64,000 nucleotides of DNA from assembly GCA_002435825.1 (NCBI GenBank), contig DIVL01000028.1, positions 7,899 to 71,898 of the forward strand. The letters run 5' to 3'. The stretch is from Anaerolineaceae bacterium UBA6133. Lineage in GTDB: Bacteria; Chloroflexota; Anaerolineae; Anaerolineales; Anaerolineaceae. Position numbers and translations under genes: made by a program. Position 1 is the first letter of the stretch. Each line of letters starts with the position of its first letter. Positions 26,630 to 34,590 of this stretch are shown piece after piece. Below the pieces are notes generated by a model. That model worked only from the letters and a program-made list of their open reading frames with translations, was not told where the DNA came from and ran no database searches.

Positions 26630-28303
26630 TTGGAAAATCACCCTTATCCAGACCATCTGTTCGGAGATCTCGACCAACCCGCGAAAGGCTCCAAGCATCA
26701 TATTGCCCAAAGCAGGGGTTTGCACCACTCTTACCGGGTTTCTCCCTGGCTGCCCAAACCGGATCAGCCTTTCAGACTTACGGCAACCAGCAGTTCGGAT
26801 TTGGCGGTTCAGACAGTGATGCTGCGCTATAGCCTCAATCAGGGGGTAAGTTGGCAGGAAACTAATTTCGAAGCCGGGGAATGGCGCTGGGATACGCTGC
26901 TGTGGGGATGGCTGCGGGATTGGCAGCTGGACTTTCCGGCGATGGCAGAGGGGACTGAACTGCTCTACCAGTTGTATACCAAACTCCCGGGCGGAGAGCT
27001 GTGCTTCGCTGATAACCAAGCTGCTGACGAAGTGGGGGCGACCTTGTTCAGGCTGAGGCTCACCAGTCACAGCCAGCTGCCAGCCTGGTCCGAGCAGGCA
27101 ATGATCTACCAGGTATTTGTGGACCGCTTTAACCCCGGCAAGCACAAGAAGTGGCTGCAAACAGCCGACCTGACGCAACCGTTCGGGGGAACCCTGCGCG
27201 GAGTGATCGAAAAATTGGACACCATCAGGGATCTGGGCTTCAACACCATCTGGCTATCGCCCATCTTCGCCAGCCCCAGCCACCATGGGTATGACATCAG
27301 TGACTACTACCGCATCGAGCCGCGCCTGGGCAGCGAAGCGGACCTGCGTGAGCTGCTGGATCTGGCGCACGCGAAAGGGCTGCGCGTCTTGCTGGATTTC
27401 GTCGCCAACCACTGCTCGAGCCAACACGCGCGTTTCCAATCAGCCCTGGCGGGCGATGAAAGCGCGATCCCCTGGTTTAAATGGAAAAACTACCCGGAGT
27501 ATGAGAGTTTTTACGATGTGCCAGAAATGCCCTGCTTCAACCTTGAGCCAGGCAGCCCCGCGCGGGCGCACCTGCTGGAGGTGGCGCGTTACTGGCTGCA
27601 GTTTGGGGCGGATGGCTACCGATTGGATTTTGCCAATGGACCCGCGCGGGAGTTTTGGGTGGAATTCCAGCAAGCCTGCCAGGAAGTCAATCCAGCCTGC
27701 TGGACTTTTGGCGAAGTTGTCGCGCCGGCAGATGAGCAGATCACTTTTGCCGGAAGCATGCACGGCACGCTCGACTTCCTGACCTGCCAGGCTCTCCGCG
27801 AAACCTTTGCCACCAGGCACTGGTCTTTGAGCCACCTTGCCGGATACCTGGAAAATTACTGGGCAGCCTATCCGCGCGATTTTTCACGACCTGCTTTTAT
27901 CGATAATCACGACATGAATCGCTTTTTCTTCACGGTACTAGGATCCGTTTCCGCCCAGGAAGCCGCGCTGAGGCTGCTTTACCTGATGCCAGGACCGCTA
28001 ATTGTGTATTATGGCAGTGAGTGGGAACTCTCACAGCGCCAATCGATCCATGCCAACGACGCGCTGGGCTTTGATGAAGCCCGCATGGCAATCGATTGGG
28101 ATCTGCAGAAGGAGCATTGCAGCGCGAAGGTGATGCGCGAAATGGCGGCTTTCCGGTGGCAGAATCCCTGGCTGAATCATGCCCGCTGGCATACGCTGGA
28201 GTTTGAGGAACAGAGGGCTGTATTCAGTGTTAGTGATGGTGAAAAGCAGTTGCTGGTCAGGATCAGCTGCAATCAGGACGGTTGGCGGGTGACCTTCAAC
28301 TGA
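26630..28303 (+). CDS. GH13 alpha-amylase family glycosidase
   Basis: A 557-residue glycoside hydrolase family 13 enzyme without a signal peptide, so probably intracellular and acting on maltodextrins. An N-terminal beta-sandwich (about 1-150) precedes the catalytic barrel. The conserved regions are DFVANHCS near 262, GYRLDFA with the nucleophile Asp near 330, FGEVV with the acid Glu near 363 and FIDNHDMNR near 423. The start is TTG 26630, preceded by GAGG 6 nt upstream; no ATG fits. It ends in a good terminator. Neopullulanase or cyclomaltodextrinase is a likely subtype because of the N-terminal domain. Confidence 0.9.
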   Translation: MENHPYPDHLFGDLDQPAKGSKHHIAQSRGLHHSYRVSPWLPKPDQPFRLTATSSSDLAVQTVMLRYSLNQGVSWQETNFEAGEWRWDTLLWGWLRDWQLDFPAMAEGTELLYQLYTKLPGGELCFADNQAADEVGATLFRLRLTSHSQLPAWSEQAMIYQVFVDRFNPGKHKKWLQTADLTQPFGGTLRGVIEKLDTIRDLGFNTIWLSPIFASPSHHGYDISDYYRIEPRLGSEADLRELLDLAHAKGLRVLLDFVANHCSSQHARFQSALAGDESAIPWFKWKNYPEYESFYDVPEMPCFNLEPGSPARAHLLEVARYWLQFGADGYRLDFANGPAREFWVEFQQACQEVNPACWTFGEVVAPADEQITFAGSMHGTLDFLTCQALRETFATRHWSLSHLAGYLENYWAAYPRDFSRPAFIDNHDMNRFFFTVLGSVSAQEAALRLLYLMPGPLIVYYGSEWELSQRQSIHANDALGFDEARMAIDWDLQKEHCSAKVMREMAAFRWQNPWLNHARWHTLEFEEQRAVFSVSDGEKQLLVRISCNQDGWRVTFN

Positions 28304-28327
28304 GCCGCCCGATCCAATTGAAATAAC

Positions 28328-28360
28328 AACGGAGACCACAATTGTGGCCTCCGTTTTGTT
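28328..28360 (+). terminator. Intrinsic terminator of the GH13 gene
   Basis: Stem AACGGAG(A)CCACA...TGTGG(C)CTCCGTT with one mismatch pair (28328-28355) is followed by TTGTT. It lies 25 nt after the amylase stop, between convergent genes, and could also slow transcription from the other side. Confidence 0.8.
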
Positions 28361-28386
28361 ACACGATAATCAGGTAGTTTCAGGGC

Positions 28387-29250
28387 TTAGGGAACATCAA
28401 TGTAAACATAATCAAAAGCGACTACAACTGGAATGGCATCAAAAGAGGACACTCCTACCCCGATCAAACCCTCTGGCATATTGTACTTATTATCTTCAAC
28501 CGTACGTTCCCGAACGCCATTGACGTAGAGCGAGATTTCGTTACCCTCACAGCTTATGGCAAATGTATTGCTTTTTAACCCCATATTGATGTTTTTTGAG
28601 CCACCGTTAAAAAGCGTAACATAGCCAACATCCATGGCCTCAACATAGGCGTAGATGTAGTAAAGACCACCATTAGTGATGTTGACTTCATAAAAGCCGG
28701 TGTCAGAGTAACGGCATACGAGCGTAACCATGTTCTCATTACTGCCTCTGTTGACTGTGGAAGCTTCGATATAGACATCTGTGTAGGAGTAATCCTCATA
28801 AAACACATACGCGTAGGTGTCGTAGTCTTCAATGGTGAAAGTCAGATTGCCGTCAGCAACTAATATATCTGTCTTATCCTCGTTACCAACCAAAACCTCG
28901 TAGTACCAGTTTTCCGGCACAAAATCGAACTCCTCAGTGTAATAGGGTTCTGACTCCGCAACAGGCTCGTCTGTGGGAATGGGTGTCTCGGTTGGAGCGG
29001 CAGTGGGGGGAACGTTGGTAGGGGGAATGTTGGTGGGCGGAATAGCCGTAGGTTCGACGATGACGACCTCAGTGGGCTCCTGGGTGGGCTGAACTACCGG
29101 TTCAAGCGGCGCAGAGGTAACCTGCTGGATTTCCGGCGTGGCTGTGCTGTCCTTCTTACCCCCCAGGTCAAAAGAGAATTCGCAGGACAAAGTTGATAGC
29201 ACAAGGACTATCAGGATAGCGGACAGAGTCTTGATTGATTTAGGGCGCAT
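28387..29250 (-). CDS. Lipoprotein with Pro/Thr linker and C-terminal beta-sandwich
   Basis: Predicted lipoprotein with the lipobox STLSC (Cys23). A linker of about 75 residues rich in Pro, Thr and Val with PPTNIPPTNVPPT repeats follows (about 38-97), and then a 185-residue domain. This domain has alternating beta strands, FYEVNITNGGLYYIYAYVE and ISLYVNGVRERTV, that resemble the concanavalin-like fold of DUF1080/LamG proteins. It may bind a glycan. The gene is isolated and converges with the GH13 gene. The role is inferred only. Confidence 0.72.
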   Translation of the reverse strand: MRPKSIKTLSAILIVLVLSTLSCEFSFDLGGKKDSTATPEIQQVTSAPLEPVVQPTQEPTEVVIVEPTAIPPTNIPPTNVPPTAAPTETPIPTDEPVAESEPYYTEEFDFVPENWYYEVLVGNEDKTDILVADGNLTFTIEDYDTYAYVFYEDYSYTDVYIEASTVNRGSNENMVTLVCRYSDTGFYEVNITNGGLYYIYAYVEAMDVGYVTLFNGGSKNINMGLKSNTFAISCEGNEISLYVNGVRERTVEDNKYNMPEGLIGVGVSSFDAIPVVVAFDYVYIDVP

Positions 29251-29449
29251 GAGTCCTCCATTAAGAATTAAGTTGGAAACGATAGAATAATCTTAACATA
29301 AAAACTATTATTTGGAACAAAAAAGGGTGAAATTAACCAGTAATTTGTGCTGGGGGAACACCTCTTGCGATGTCCATAGATGCGACTGGTGTGAGGAGCA
29401 TTGGACAGGTAAAATTAATATTGATCACCCTGTTTGAAAGGAGATTCCA

Positions 29450-29956
29450 ATGAGTGACCCAAACTATTTTCCTAACGACAATCCCGCACCTTCCGCCCCT
29501 GATCCGGAGAGTGACTACAAAGAATACACCGGACCAACCCAAGCCGACGAAGCGCAAAAAGCCGATTCCGACACAAGCTCCAGGTTTGGAGCAGAGATCC
29601 TGACAATCCTCGAGGGTTTTGGTGAAGATATCAAACGTTTGAGCAAGAGCGTCAGTGAATACATCGATAAAGAATCCTTTGGTAAAGCTGCTGAGAGTGT
29701 CAGAGATACGCTGAGCGATGCGGGTGAGGGCATCAAGCGCACCACCCAAAAGATGGGAGAAAAGCTGGAAGAGGAACGCATCCAACGTGCCATCAAGGAC
29801 CTGAAGGATTATGCCAAACGGACAGGAAAATCCATCCAGGATCTGTTCGCAGAGGATGCGCCCACGACTGCAGAAGACTCGACCGAATCACTTGAATATG
29901 AAGCGAACGACGCGGCTGAAAACGACTTGAATTTTGAAAACACTTTTGGTGGATAA
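29450..29956 (+). CDS. Acidic hypothetical protein with amphipathic helices
   Basis: A 168-residue, strongly acidic protein without a signal peptide or membrane segment. Residues 45-130 look like successive amphipathic helices (FGEDIKRLSKSVSEYIDKE, SVRDTLSDAGEGIKRTTQK), while both ends are low-complexity and rich in Asp, Glu, Pro and Ser. I do not recognise a family. The gene has an excellent AAAGGAGA ribosome site and stands alone, so it is probably expressed. Confidence 0.72.
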   Translation: MSDPNYFPNDNPAPSAPDPESDYKEYTGPTQADEAQKADSDTSSRFGAEILTILEGFGEDIKRLSKSVSEYIDKESFGKAAESVRDTLSDAGEGIKRTTQKMGEKLEEERIQRAIKDLKDYAKRTGKSIQDLFAEDAPTTAEDSTESLEYEANDAAENDLNFENTFGG

Positions 29957-29964
29957 CTTATCTC

Positions 29965-29995
29965 AAAAAGAAGACTCCTCATCGGGGAGTCTTCT
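29965..29995 (-). terminator. Intrinsic terminator of the metal-uptake operon
   Basis: On the minus strand AGAAGACTCC (29995-29986) pairs perfectly with GGAGTCTTCT (29978-29969), followed by TTTTTGA. The 10-bp stem begins inside the stop codon of the methyltransferase gene and closes the five-gene operon. Confidence 0.9.
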
Positions 29996-30728
29996 ACTGA
30001 TAGAACTGCAACATACAGTTGTAACGCTTGATGGGTAACACCATCTGTCCATTGACATATTCAACATAATTGAGAATAATTTCATCAAGCCGTTGGCTCT
30101 GATGCTCTGCCAGGCGCAGGTGTTTCATCGCATAGGCGACAGCCTCTGCTTTTGAGTCGACTGGCTGTCCAAAATCATGGAAAATCTCCGTGCAGGTGAC
30201 TGAAAAACCAGCCTGTTCCAGCCTGCCGCACACGTAGCAACTTCCAACACAGGAATCAGGTTCTTCCGTCAAGCCAAATTCGCGACCAAGATCTTCGTAG
30301 AATCCTGCGCGGGGGCGGATGCCCTGGGTGACTATGATGCCGCAGCGGCGCGTCTTGCGCAGGAGGGTTTCAATCTCCAGGCCGGTTGAGCCGAAGCGGT
30401 GATGATAAAAAGCAACTGCCACATCCCAATCGTCGGTGTTTATGTTTGGCCAGCGGGCATGAACGACCTCGATATTCTCCAGCCCCAACCTGTTCAGATC
30501 TTCATTCAGCACCTTGAGCGCATTTTCATTCTTATCGATGGCAATGACTTTACGGCTAATTGCCGCGAGATAGCGGCTGACGATGCCAACGCCGCAGCCG
30601 ATATCTGCTACGACGTCTGTCGGGCGGATCATCTCGCGCAAGGCGGATCCGTAGGGCACCTCGGGGTAATTCCAGAAGGAAGTCGCTTTTTTATAGTAAT
30701 CGGATGAAGTCAGAGGCATTTCTGCCAT
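29994..30728 (-). CDS. SAM-dependent methyltransferase
   Basis: A 244-residue class I methyltransferase. Motif I, VADIGCGVGIVSRYL, lies at about residues 39-53, with the acidic VIAIDKNENAL motif II after it. A Cys-rich segment, DSCVGSCYVCG near 161-171, is unusual and might bind metal. It is the last gene of the operon that contains a FecBCD-like importer and a DUF364 protein, sharing one base with the latter. I infer modification of an imported chelate or of a metallophore; no direct evidence exists. Confidence 0.8.
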   Translation of the reverse strand: MAEMPLTSSDYYKKATSFWNYPEVPYGSALREMIRPTDVVADIGCGVGIVSRYLAAISRKVIAIDKNENALKVLNEDLNRLGLENIEVVHARWPNINTDDWDVAVAFYHHRFGSTGLEIETLLRKTRRCGIIVTQGIRPRAGFYEDLGREFGLTEEPDSCVGSCYVCGRLEQAGFSVTCTEIFHDFGQPVDSKAEAVAYAMKHLRLAEHQSQRLDEIILNYVEYVNGQMVLPIKRYNCMLQFYQ

Positions 30729-31504
30729 TATTCTTCCACCTTAACCAGTTTCTTGATCATCATTTTCTTAAGGTGGCTGATCCCGCAAGAGAGCGACAGC
30801 TTCTTGAACATTTCAGCTTTATACGCAGCATCCCACCATGAGCCCGCCAGCGCAGTGACACCGGTAACCCTGAAAGCTTCAGTGAGCATGGGCGTGGACG
30901 AGCCCACCAGTACTATTTCGCGGGCTTTCCGGCAAAGATCGAGCAGGTGATCAATGCTGCCGTTGATCAGGGTGGTACCGCTGATGATCATTAAGTCGCA
31001 CAGCGGCAGGATCTCGGGCTGCCGTGACATTTCCATCACCTCTGCTGCGCCTTCTCCACTACTGAGGGTCAGACCCTTGTCAAATATATAGACCTGGGCT
31101 TTCAGATTCGCGAGCTGTTCTGCTACAGGCGGAATGTATCCGATCATGCCAACTCTGTCTGCCGGGTGCACCTGCAAACCAAACGGGGTCGCGGCTGTGG
31201 GTTCATCGGGCAGGTCCAGCGCGCGCGTCGCAGCCGTGATGACTGCCATTCCCACTCCGCGCTGCGCGTCATCTCTTCCCTCCAGCACCAATCGGGCTGC
31301 TTCAAGGGCAGGCTGACCGATAATATGCTGGGCGAAACCGAAGGCGGAACATCCAGCCGGGAGGCGGTCGCGCAGGATATACGAAAGACCGATATCCTTT
31401 TCATCCAGCTCAATTGCTGTGAGCGAGAGACCTAAAACAGCATCCGTAACGACTCGATCCTTCAAAAGCGGTTCAGCAGCCTGGAATACTTTTTCGATAA
31501 GCAT
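30728..31504 (-). CDS. DUF364/DUF4213 putative heavy-metal chelation protein
   Basis: A 258-residue protein of the DUF4213 (N-terminal) plus DUF364 (C-terminal) family. The C-terminal block has IGYIPPVAEQL near 124, DLMIISGTTLINGSIDHLL near 170 and VLVGSSTPMLTEAF near 199, which are typical of DUF364. Structural relatives have been proposed to chelate heavy metals. It lies 8 nt after the ABC ATPase gene and overlaps the methyltransferase gene by one base, so it is part of the uptake operon. Confidence 0.82.
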   Translation of the reverse strand: MLIEKVFQAAEPLLKDRVVTDAVLGLSLTAIELDEKDIGLSYILRDRLPAGCSAFGFAQHIIGQPALEAARLVLEGRDDAQRGVGMAVITAATRALDLPDEPTAATPFGLQVHPADRVGMIGYIPPVAEQLANLKAQVYIFDKGLTLSSGEGAAEVMEMSRQPEILPLCDLMIISGTTLINGSIDHLLDLCRKAREIVLVGSSTPMLTEAFRVTGVTALAGSWWDAAYKAEMFKKLSLSCGISHLKKMMIKKLVKVEE

Positions 31505-31512
31505 AGAATCTC

Positions 31513-32295
31513 CTATAAACTGGGGGCGATACTGACCATGCGGTCGATCCCCTCCACTTCAATTAAACGCAGAGGCACGCCATACATGGCACTAAGCAGC
31601 TCTTCCGTCAGAATATCCTGCCATGCACCAAAGTGGAAAATCGACTGGTGGTCGATGATTGCTGCTTTGGCGTCTAACAGCAGCACCTGGTCCGGGTTGT
31701 GGGTGGTGAGCACAATGCCATATCCCTTGGCAGACAGGTCCTTGATAAGCCGCAAGACTTTGAGCTGATTGCCATAGTCGAGATGGGCTGTGGGTTCATC
31801 CATCAGGATCAGGCGCGCCTTCTGGGCAATGGCGCGCGCGATCGAAACTTGCTGCAGTTCGCCGGTGCTGATACGCGTGTAAGGTTTTTGTGCCAGGTGG
31901 CTGATGCCCATTTGCTCCAAGGCTGCTTCAGCGCGTTGATAGTGCTCCGGACCGGGTTTTTCAAAGGTGGCCAGCCAGGGAGCGTTGCCCGTGACAACAT
32001 ATTCGAGCACCGTGTAGTCAAAAGAGGGAAGCAGAGTCTGGGGCACGTAGCCAATCACCCGGGCGACATTGCGCGGAGCTAAATCTGCCATATCTTCCCC
32101 GTTCAACAGCACACTGCCTTGCAGCGGCTCTCGCAATCTTGCCAGGCAATTCAACAAAGTGGTCTTGCCGATCCCATTAGGACCAAGCAAACACACGATC
32201 TCACCCGACTGAACTTCAAAACTGATATCTTTGAAGATCTGGCGGCTGCCATCGTATGAAAAACCAAGATCCTTTACCTGCAAAAGAGAGTGCAT
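31513..32295 (-). CDS. FecE/BtuD-like ABC transporter ATPase
   Basis: Cytoplasmic ATPase subunit of an iron-siderophore/B12-type importer. Walker A GPNGIGKTT lies at about residues 38-46 and Walker B LILMDEPTAHLD at about 160-171. The signature motif reads ISTGELQQVSIARA, that is STGE in place of the usual SGGE, a common variation in this subfamily. It follows the permease gene by 2 nt. The 260-residue length is normal. Confidence 0.93.
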   Translation of the reverse strand: MHSLLQVKDLGFSYDGSRQIFKDISFEVQSGEIVCLLGPNGIGKTTLLNCLARLREPLQGSVLLNGEDMADLAPRNVARVIGYVPQTLLPSFDYTVLEYVVTGNAPWLATFEKPGPEHYQRAEAALEQMGISHLAQKPYTRISTGELQQVSIARAIAQKARLILMDEPTAHLDYGNQLKVLRLIKDLSAKGYGIVLTTHNPDQVLLLDAKAAIIDHQSIFHFGAWQDILTEELLSAMYGVPLRLIEVEGIDRMVSIAPSL

Positions 32296-32297
32296 GC

Positions 32298-33326
32298 TTA
32301 CTCCAGACGTGTCCTTTGCTTATAGAGTAACAGAGCGTAAAGCGGAGCGCCAACAAATCCGGTAAGGATCGAGAGGGGTATTTCCACGGTTGAGACGGTG
32401 CGGGCAAGGGTGTCGATTAGCAGCATAAAAATCGCCCCAAGCAGAAGGGAAACAGGTATCGAGCGGGTGTTGTCACTGCCAGTGAGGAGACGGCTGAGGT
32501 GTGGGATTACCAGACCGACCCAGCCAATCGTGCCGCTGATGGACACGGCGCTGGCGGTCAGCAGGCTGGCGCAGATGATCACGATGGTGCGCACTTGGCG
32601 CAGGTTTACACCCAGCGTGCGGGCTTCAAGATCGCCAAAGGAGAGGATATTGATCCGCCAGGATAATAAAAGCAGCAGCGTGGAGCAGACCAAGAATACG
32701 GGCAGAATCGCCCACAGCTCACGCCCGAGGATGGATGCCAGGCTGCCCAACTGCCAGTAGACAATCGAAGCCAACTGGGTTTGCTCCTCGGCTATAAATT
32801 TCATAATTGCCAGAACCGAGCTGAGAAAACCGCCGACGATGATGCCCGAAAGGACCAACATCATATTGGAGCGGTTGCGCAGGAGGCGCGGCACTAAAGA
32901 GGTGACAAACACTGCCAGGATCCCACCAGCAAAGGCAAACACCTGGCGGGTTGCCAAGCCTGCCCCCATCAATATGGCAGCCGATGCTCCTACAGCTGCC
33001 CCGGAAGAAACGCCCAATAGGTCTGGTGAAACTAACGGGTTGCGAAAGACGCTCTGGTAGACCGCTCCTGACAGGGATAGCATCGCGCCAATTATCACCG
33101 AAGCCAACACGCGCGGCAGGCGGATGTTGAATACGATGCTGATCATGACAGGGTCTACCGGAACATTAATCCCCAATCTCGAAAGGATCACATTCAGGAC
33201 TTTGCTTGGGTCGTTGCTGTATCGCCCAAGGCTGAGCGACAGAAAAATCCCCATTAATAAAAGCATAGACAATAGCCACAGCCATTGTCTATGCTTATTA
33301 TGTAAAGGGGTCCTGCTCGTTTTCAA
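32298..33326 (-). CDS. FecCD-family ABC transporter permease
   Basis: A 342-residue membrane permease of the FecCD/BtuC family with about ten hydrophobic segments. Family motifs are RLPRVLASVIIGAMLSLSGAVYQ near residues 49-71, NPLVSPDLLGVSSGA near 75-89 and GTIGWVGLVIPHLSRLL near 263, the last being the coupling region. It carries the chelate across the membrane for the adjacent ATPase and binding protein. The start is 9 nt from the stop of the binding protein gene. Confidence 0.94.
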   Translation of the reverse strand: MKTSRTPLHNKHRQWLWLLSMLLLMGIFLSLSLGRYSNDPSKVLNVILSRLGINVPVDPVMISIVFNIRLPRVLASVIIGAMLSLSGAVYQSVFRNPLVSPDLLGVSSGAAVGASAAILMGAGLATRQVFAFAGGILAVFVTSLVPRLLRNRSNMMLVLSGIIVGGFLSSVLAIMKFIAEEQTQLASIVYWQLGSLASILGRELWAILPVFLVCSTLLLLLSWRINILSFGDLEARTLGVNLRQVRTIVIICASLLTASAVSISGTIGWVGLVIPHLSRLLTGSDNTRSIPVSLLLGAIFMLLIDTLARTVSTVEIPLSILTGFVGAPLYALLLYKQRTRLE

Positions 33327-33335
33327 ACTTTTACT

Positions 33336-34469
33336 TTACTCGATTCCCAATTGTTCTGCCGTGAAGCTTTTATCATAAACGATAGTGTAGAACTCGTCCA
33401 CACTTTTCATCAACGCTTCAAAACTGTACAAGTCTGGGTGCAAGCTGTGGAGAGCCCAGTCAATGCCAAGCGCCACTGCCGCGGTAGGCTGATCCCAGGG
33501 TTCGAGGCGGGATGGGAACTCGTAGACACGTTTGTTTTGGACGGCGCTGAGGCTGCTCCAGGCGGGATCGTTCAGCAGGTCTTCGGCGGTGTAGTCTGAA
33601 TACTGGGGGAACCAGATTACGTCAGGGTCCCAGGCGATAATCTGTTCAATACTGACGTCCACAAAACCGCCAAGGCCTTCAACACCGCTGACAGCATTAA
33701 CGCCGCCGGCAGCTTCGATCATGCTGGTTTGGATCATCGAACCTGGAGCAACCGAAAGGGCTGAACTGCTGCCAAGGAAAAGGACGGAGGGTTTCTCGGT
33801 CGTGTCTTTGAGCAGATTCTGAACATTCTCAAGCTGGCTACTGAGAAAAGCCCCGATCTTTTCTGCTTTTTCGCTCTCACCAACAGCCATACCAAGAATA
33901 TTCAAAGTTTGTTGAATGGTTTCAAAACTTTCGGTGCTGTCGAGGATGACGAGAACGGGAATATTAGCAGCTTCGAACTGCGGCACGAGGTCCTGGTGGC
34001 GCTCGGGCAGGATGACCAAATCAGCTCCGCTGGCGATGACGCTTTCCATATTTATTTTACTGCCCTTGCCGACTTCCGGCATGTCGTCAAATCCCTCAAT
34101 TACCTGCTCGTAGAGCGCGCGTCCCATCGATTTGCTGCCGAATCCAACCAGGTACTGGCCTCCACCGCCAAGCACGGCTGCCGCGTTGAGGGTTGGGTTG
34201 TGCGTGCCGACCAGTTTGGTGGCAGGTTGTTGGAGGGTGACTTCACGCCCGATGACATCAACGATCACAATCGGTTCGGCGGTGGGTTCGACAATAACCT
34301 CTTCGGTCGGTTCCGCGGTAGGTTCCTCCACGATCGGCTCTGTGGCGGCAGCCGTTGGTTCGGGAGGATTGGCGGGTTGAGTAGCGGGTGTTTGGGTGAT
34401 GCAAGCGCTCATAAGCAGCATTACTGCCAGTATCATGGGCAGGGCGAACTTTCTTACGGATTTGGACAT
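33336..34469 (-). CDS. Metal-chelate ABC transporter substrate-binding lipoprotein
   Basis: A 377-residue lipoprotein (lipobox MSAC, about residues 20-23) with a Pro/Thr/Glu-rich linker and a FepB/BtuF-type binding domain. Typical blocks are VDVIGREVTL at the start of the domain, LVGTHNPTLNAAAVLGGG, MESVIASGADLVILPE and a C-terminal PTAAVALGIDWALHSLHPDLY. The ATG at 34469 has AAGGAG upstream; an upstream in-frame extension lacks a signal sequence in the proper place. It heads a five-gene operon. The ligand (siderophore, haem, corrinoid or another chelate) cannot be read. Confidence 0.9.
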   Translation of the reverse strand: MSKSVRKFALPMILAVMLLMSACITQTPATQPANPPEPTAAATEPIVEEPTAEPTEEVIVEPTAEPIVIVDVIGREVTLQQPATKLVGTHNPTLNAAAVLGGGGQYLVGFGSKSMGRALYEQVIEGFDDMPEVGKGSKINMESVIASGADLVILPERHQDLVPQFEAANIPVLVILDSTESFETIQQTLNILGMAVGESEKAEKIGAFLSSQLENVQNLLKDTTEKPSVLFLGSSSALSVAPGSMIQTSMIEAAGGVNAVSGVEGLGGFVDVSIEQIIAWDPDVIWFPQYSDYTAEDLLNDPAWSSLSAVQNKRVYEFPSRLEPWDQPTAAVALGIDWALHSLHPDLYSFEALMKSVDEFYTIVYDKSFTAEQLGIE

Positions 34470-34505
34470 GTGAAACTCCTTTTTCCTGACATTTAGGCAT
34501 ATACA

Positions 34506-34520
34506 GCTCAATAAATGAGC
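34506..34520. promoter_or_regulatory. Palindrome in the metal-uptake operon promoter
   Basis: GCTCA-ATAAA-TGAGC is a perfect 5-bp inverted repeat about 36 nt upstream of the binding-protein start, next to a TATATG that could be the minus-strand -10 box. It may be an operator for a metal-responsive repressor. Low confidence, since short palindromes occur by chance. Confidence 0.3.
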
Positions 34521-34572
34521 AAATGCAGATTCTACCACCAAAATCCAACTATTCACTAGTTTAGTACCTCAC

Positions 34573-34581
34573 TGGTATACT
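34573..34581 (+). promoter_or_regulatory. Extended -10 promoter of the ABC-F gene
   Basis: TGGTATACT is an extended -10 box ending 9 nt before the ATG at 34591. No Shine-Dalgarno fits into the short remaining space, so the mRNA is probably leaderless or nearly so. Confidence 0.5.
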
Positions 34582-34590
34582 TTGGGTGCT

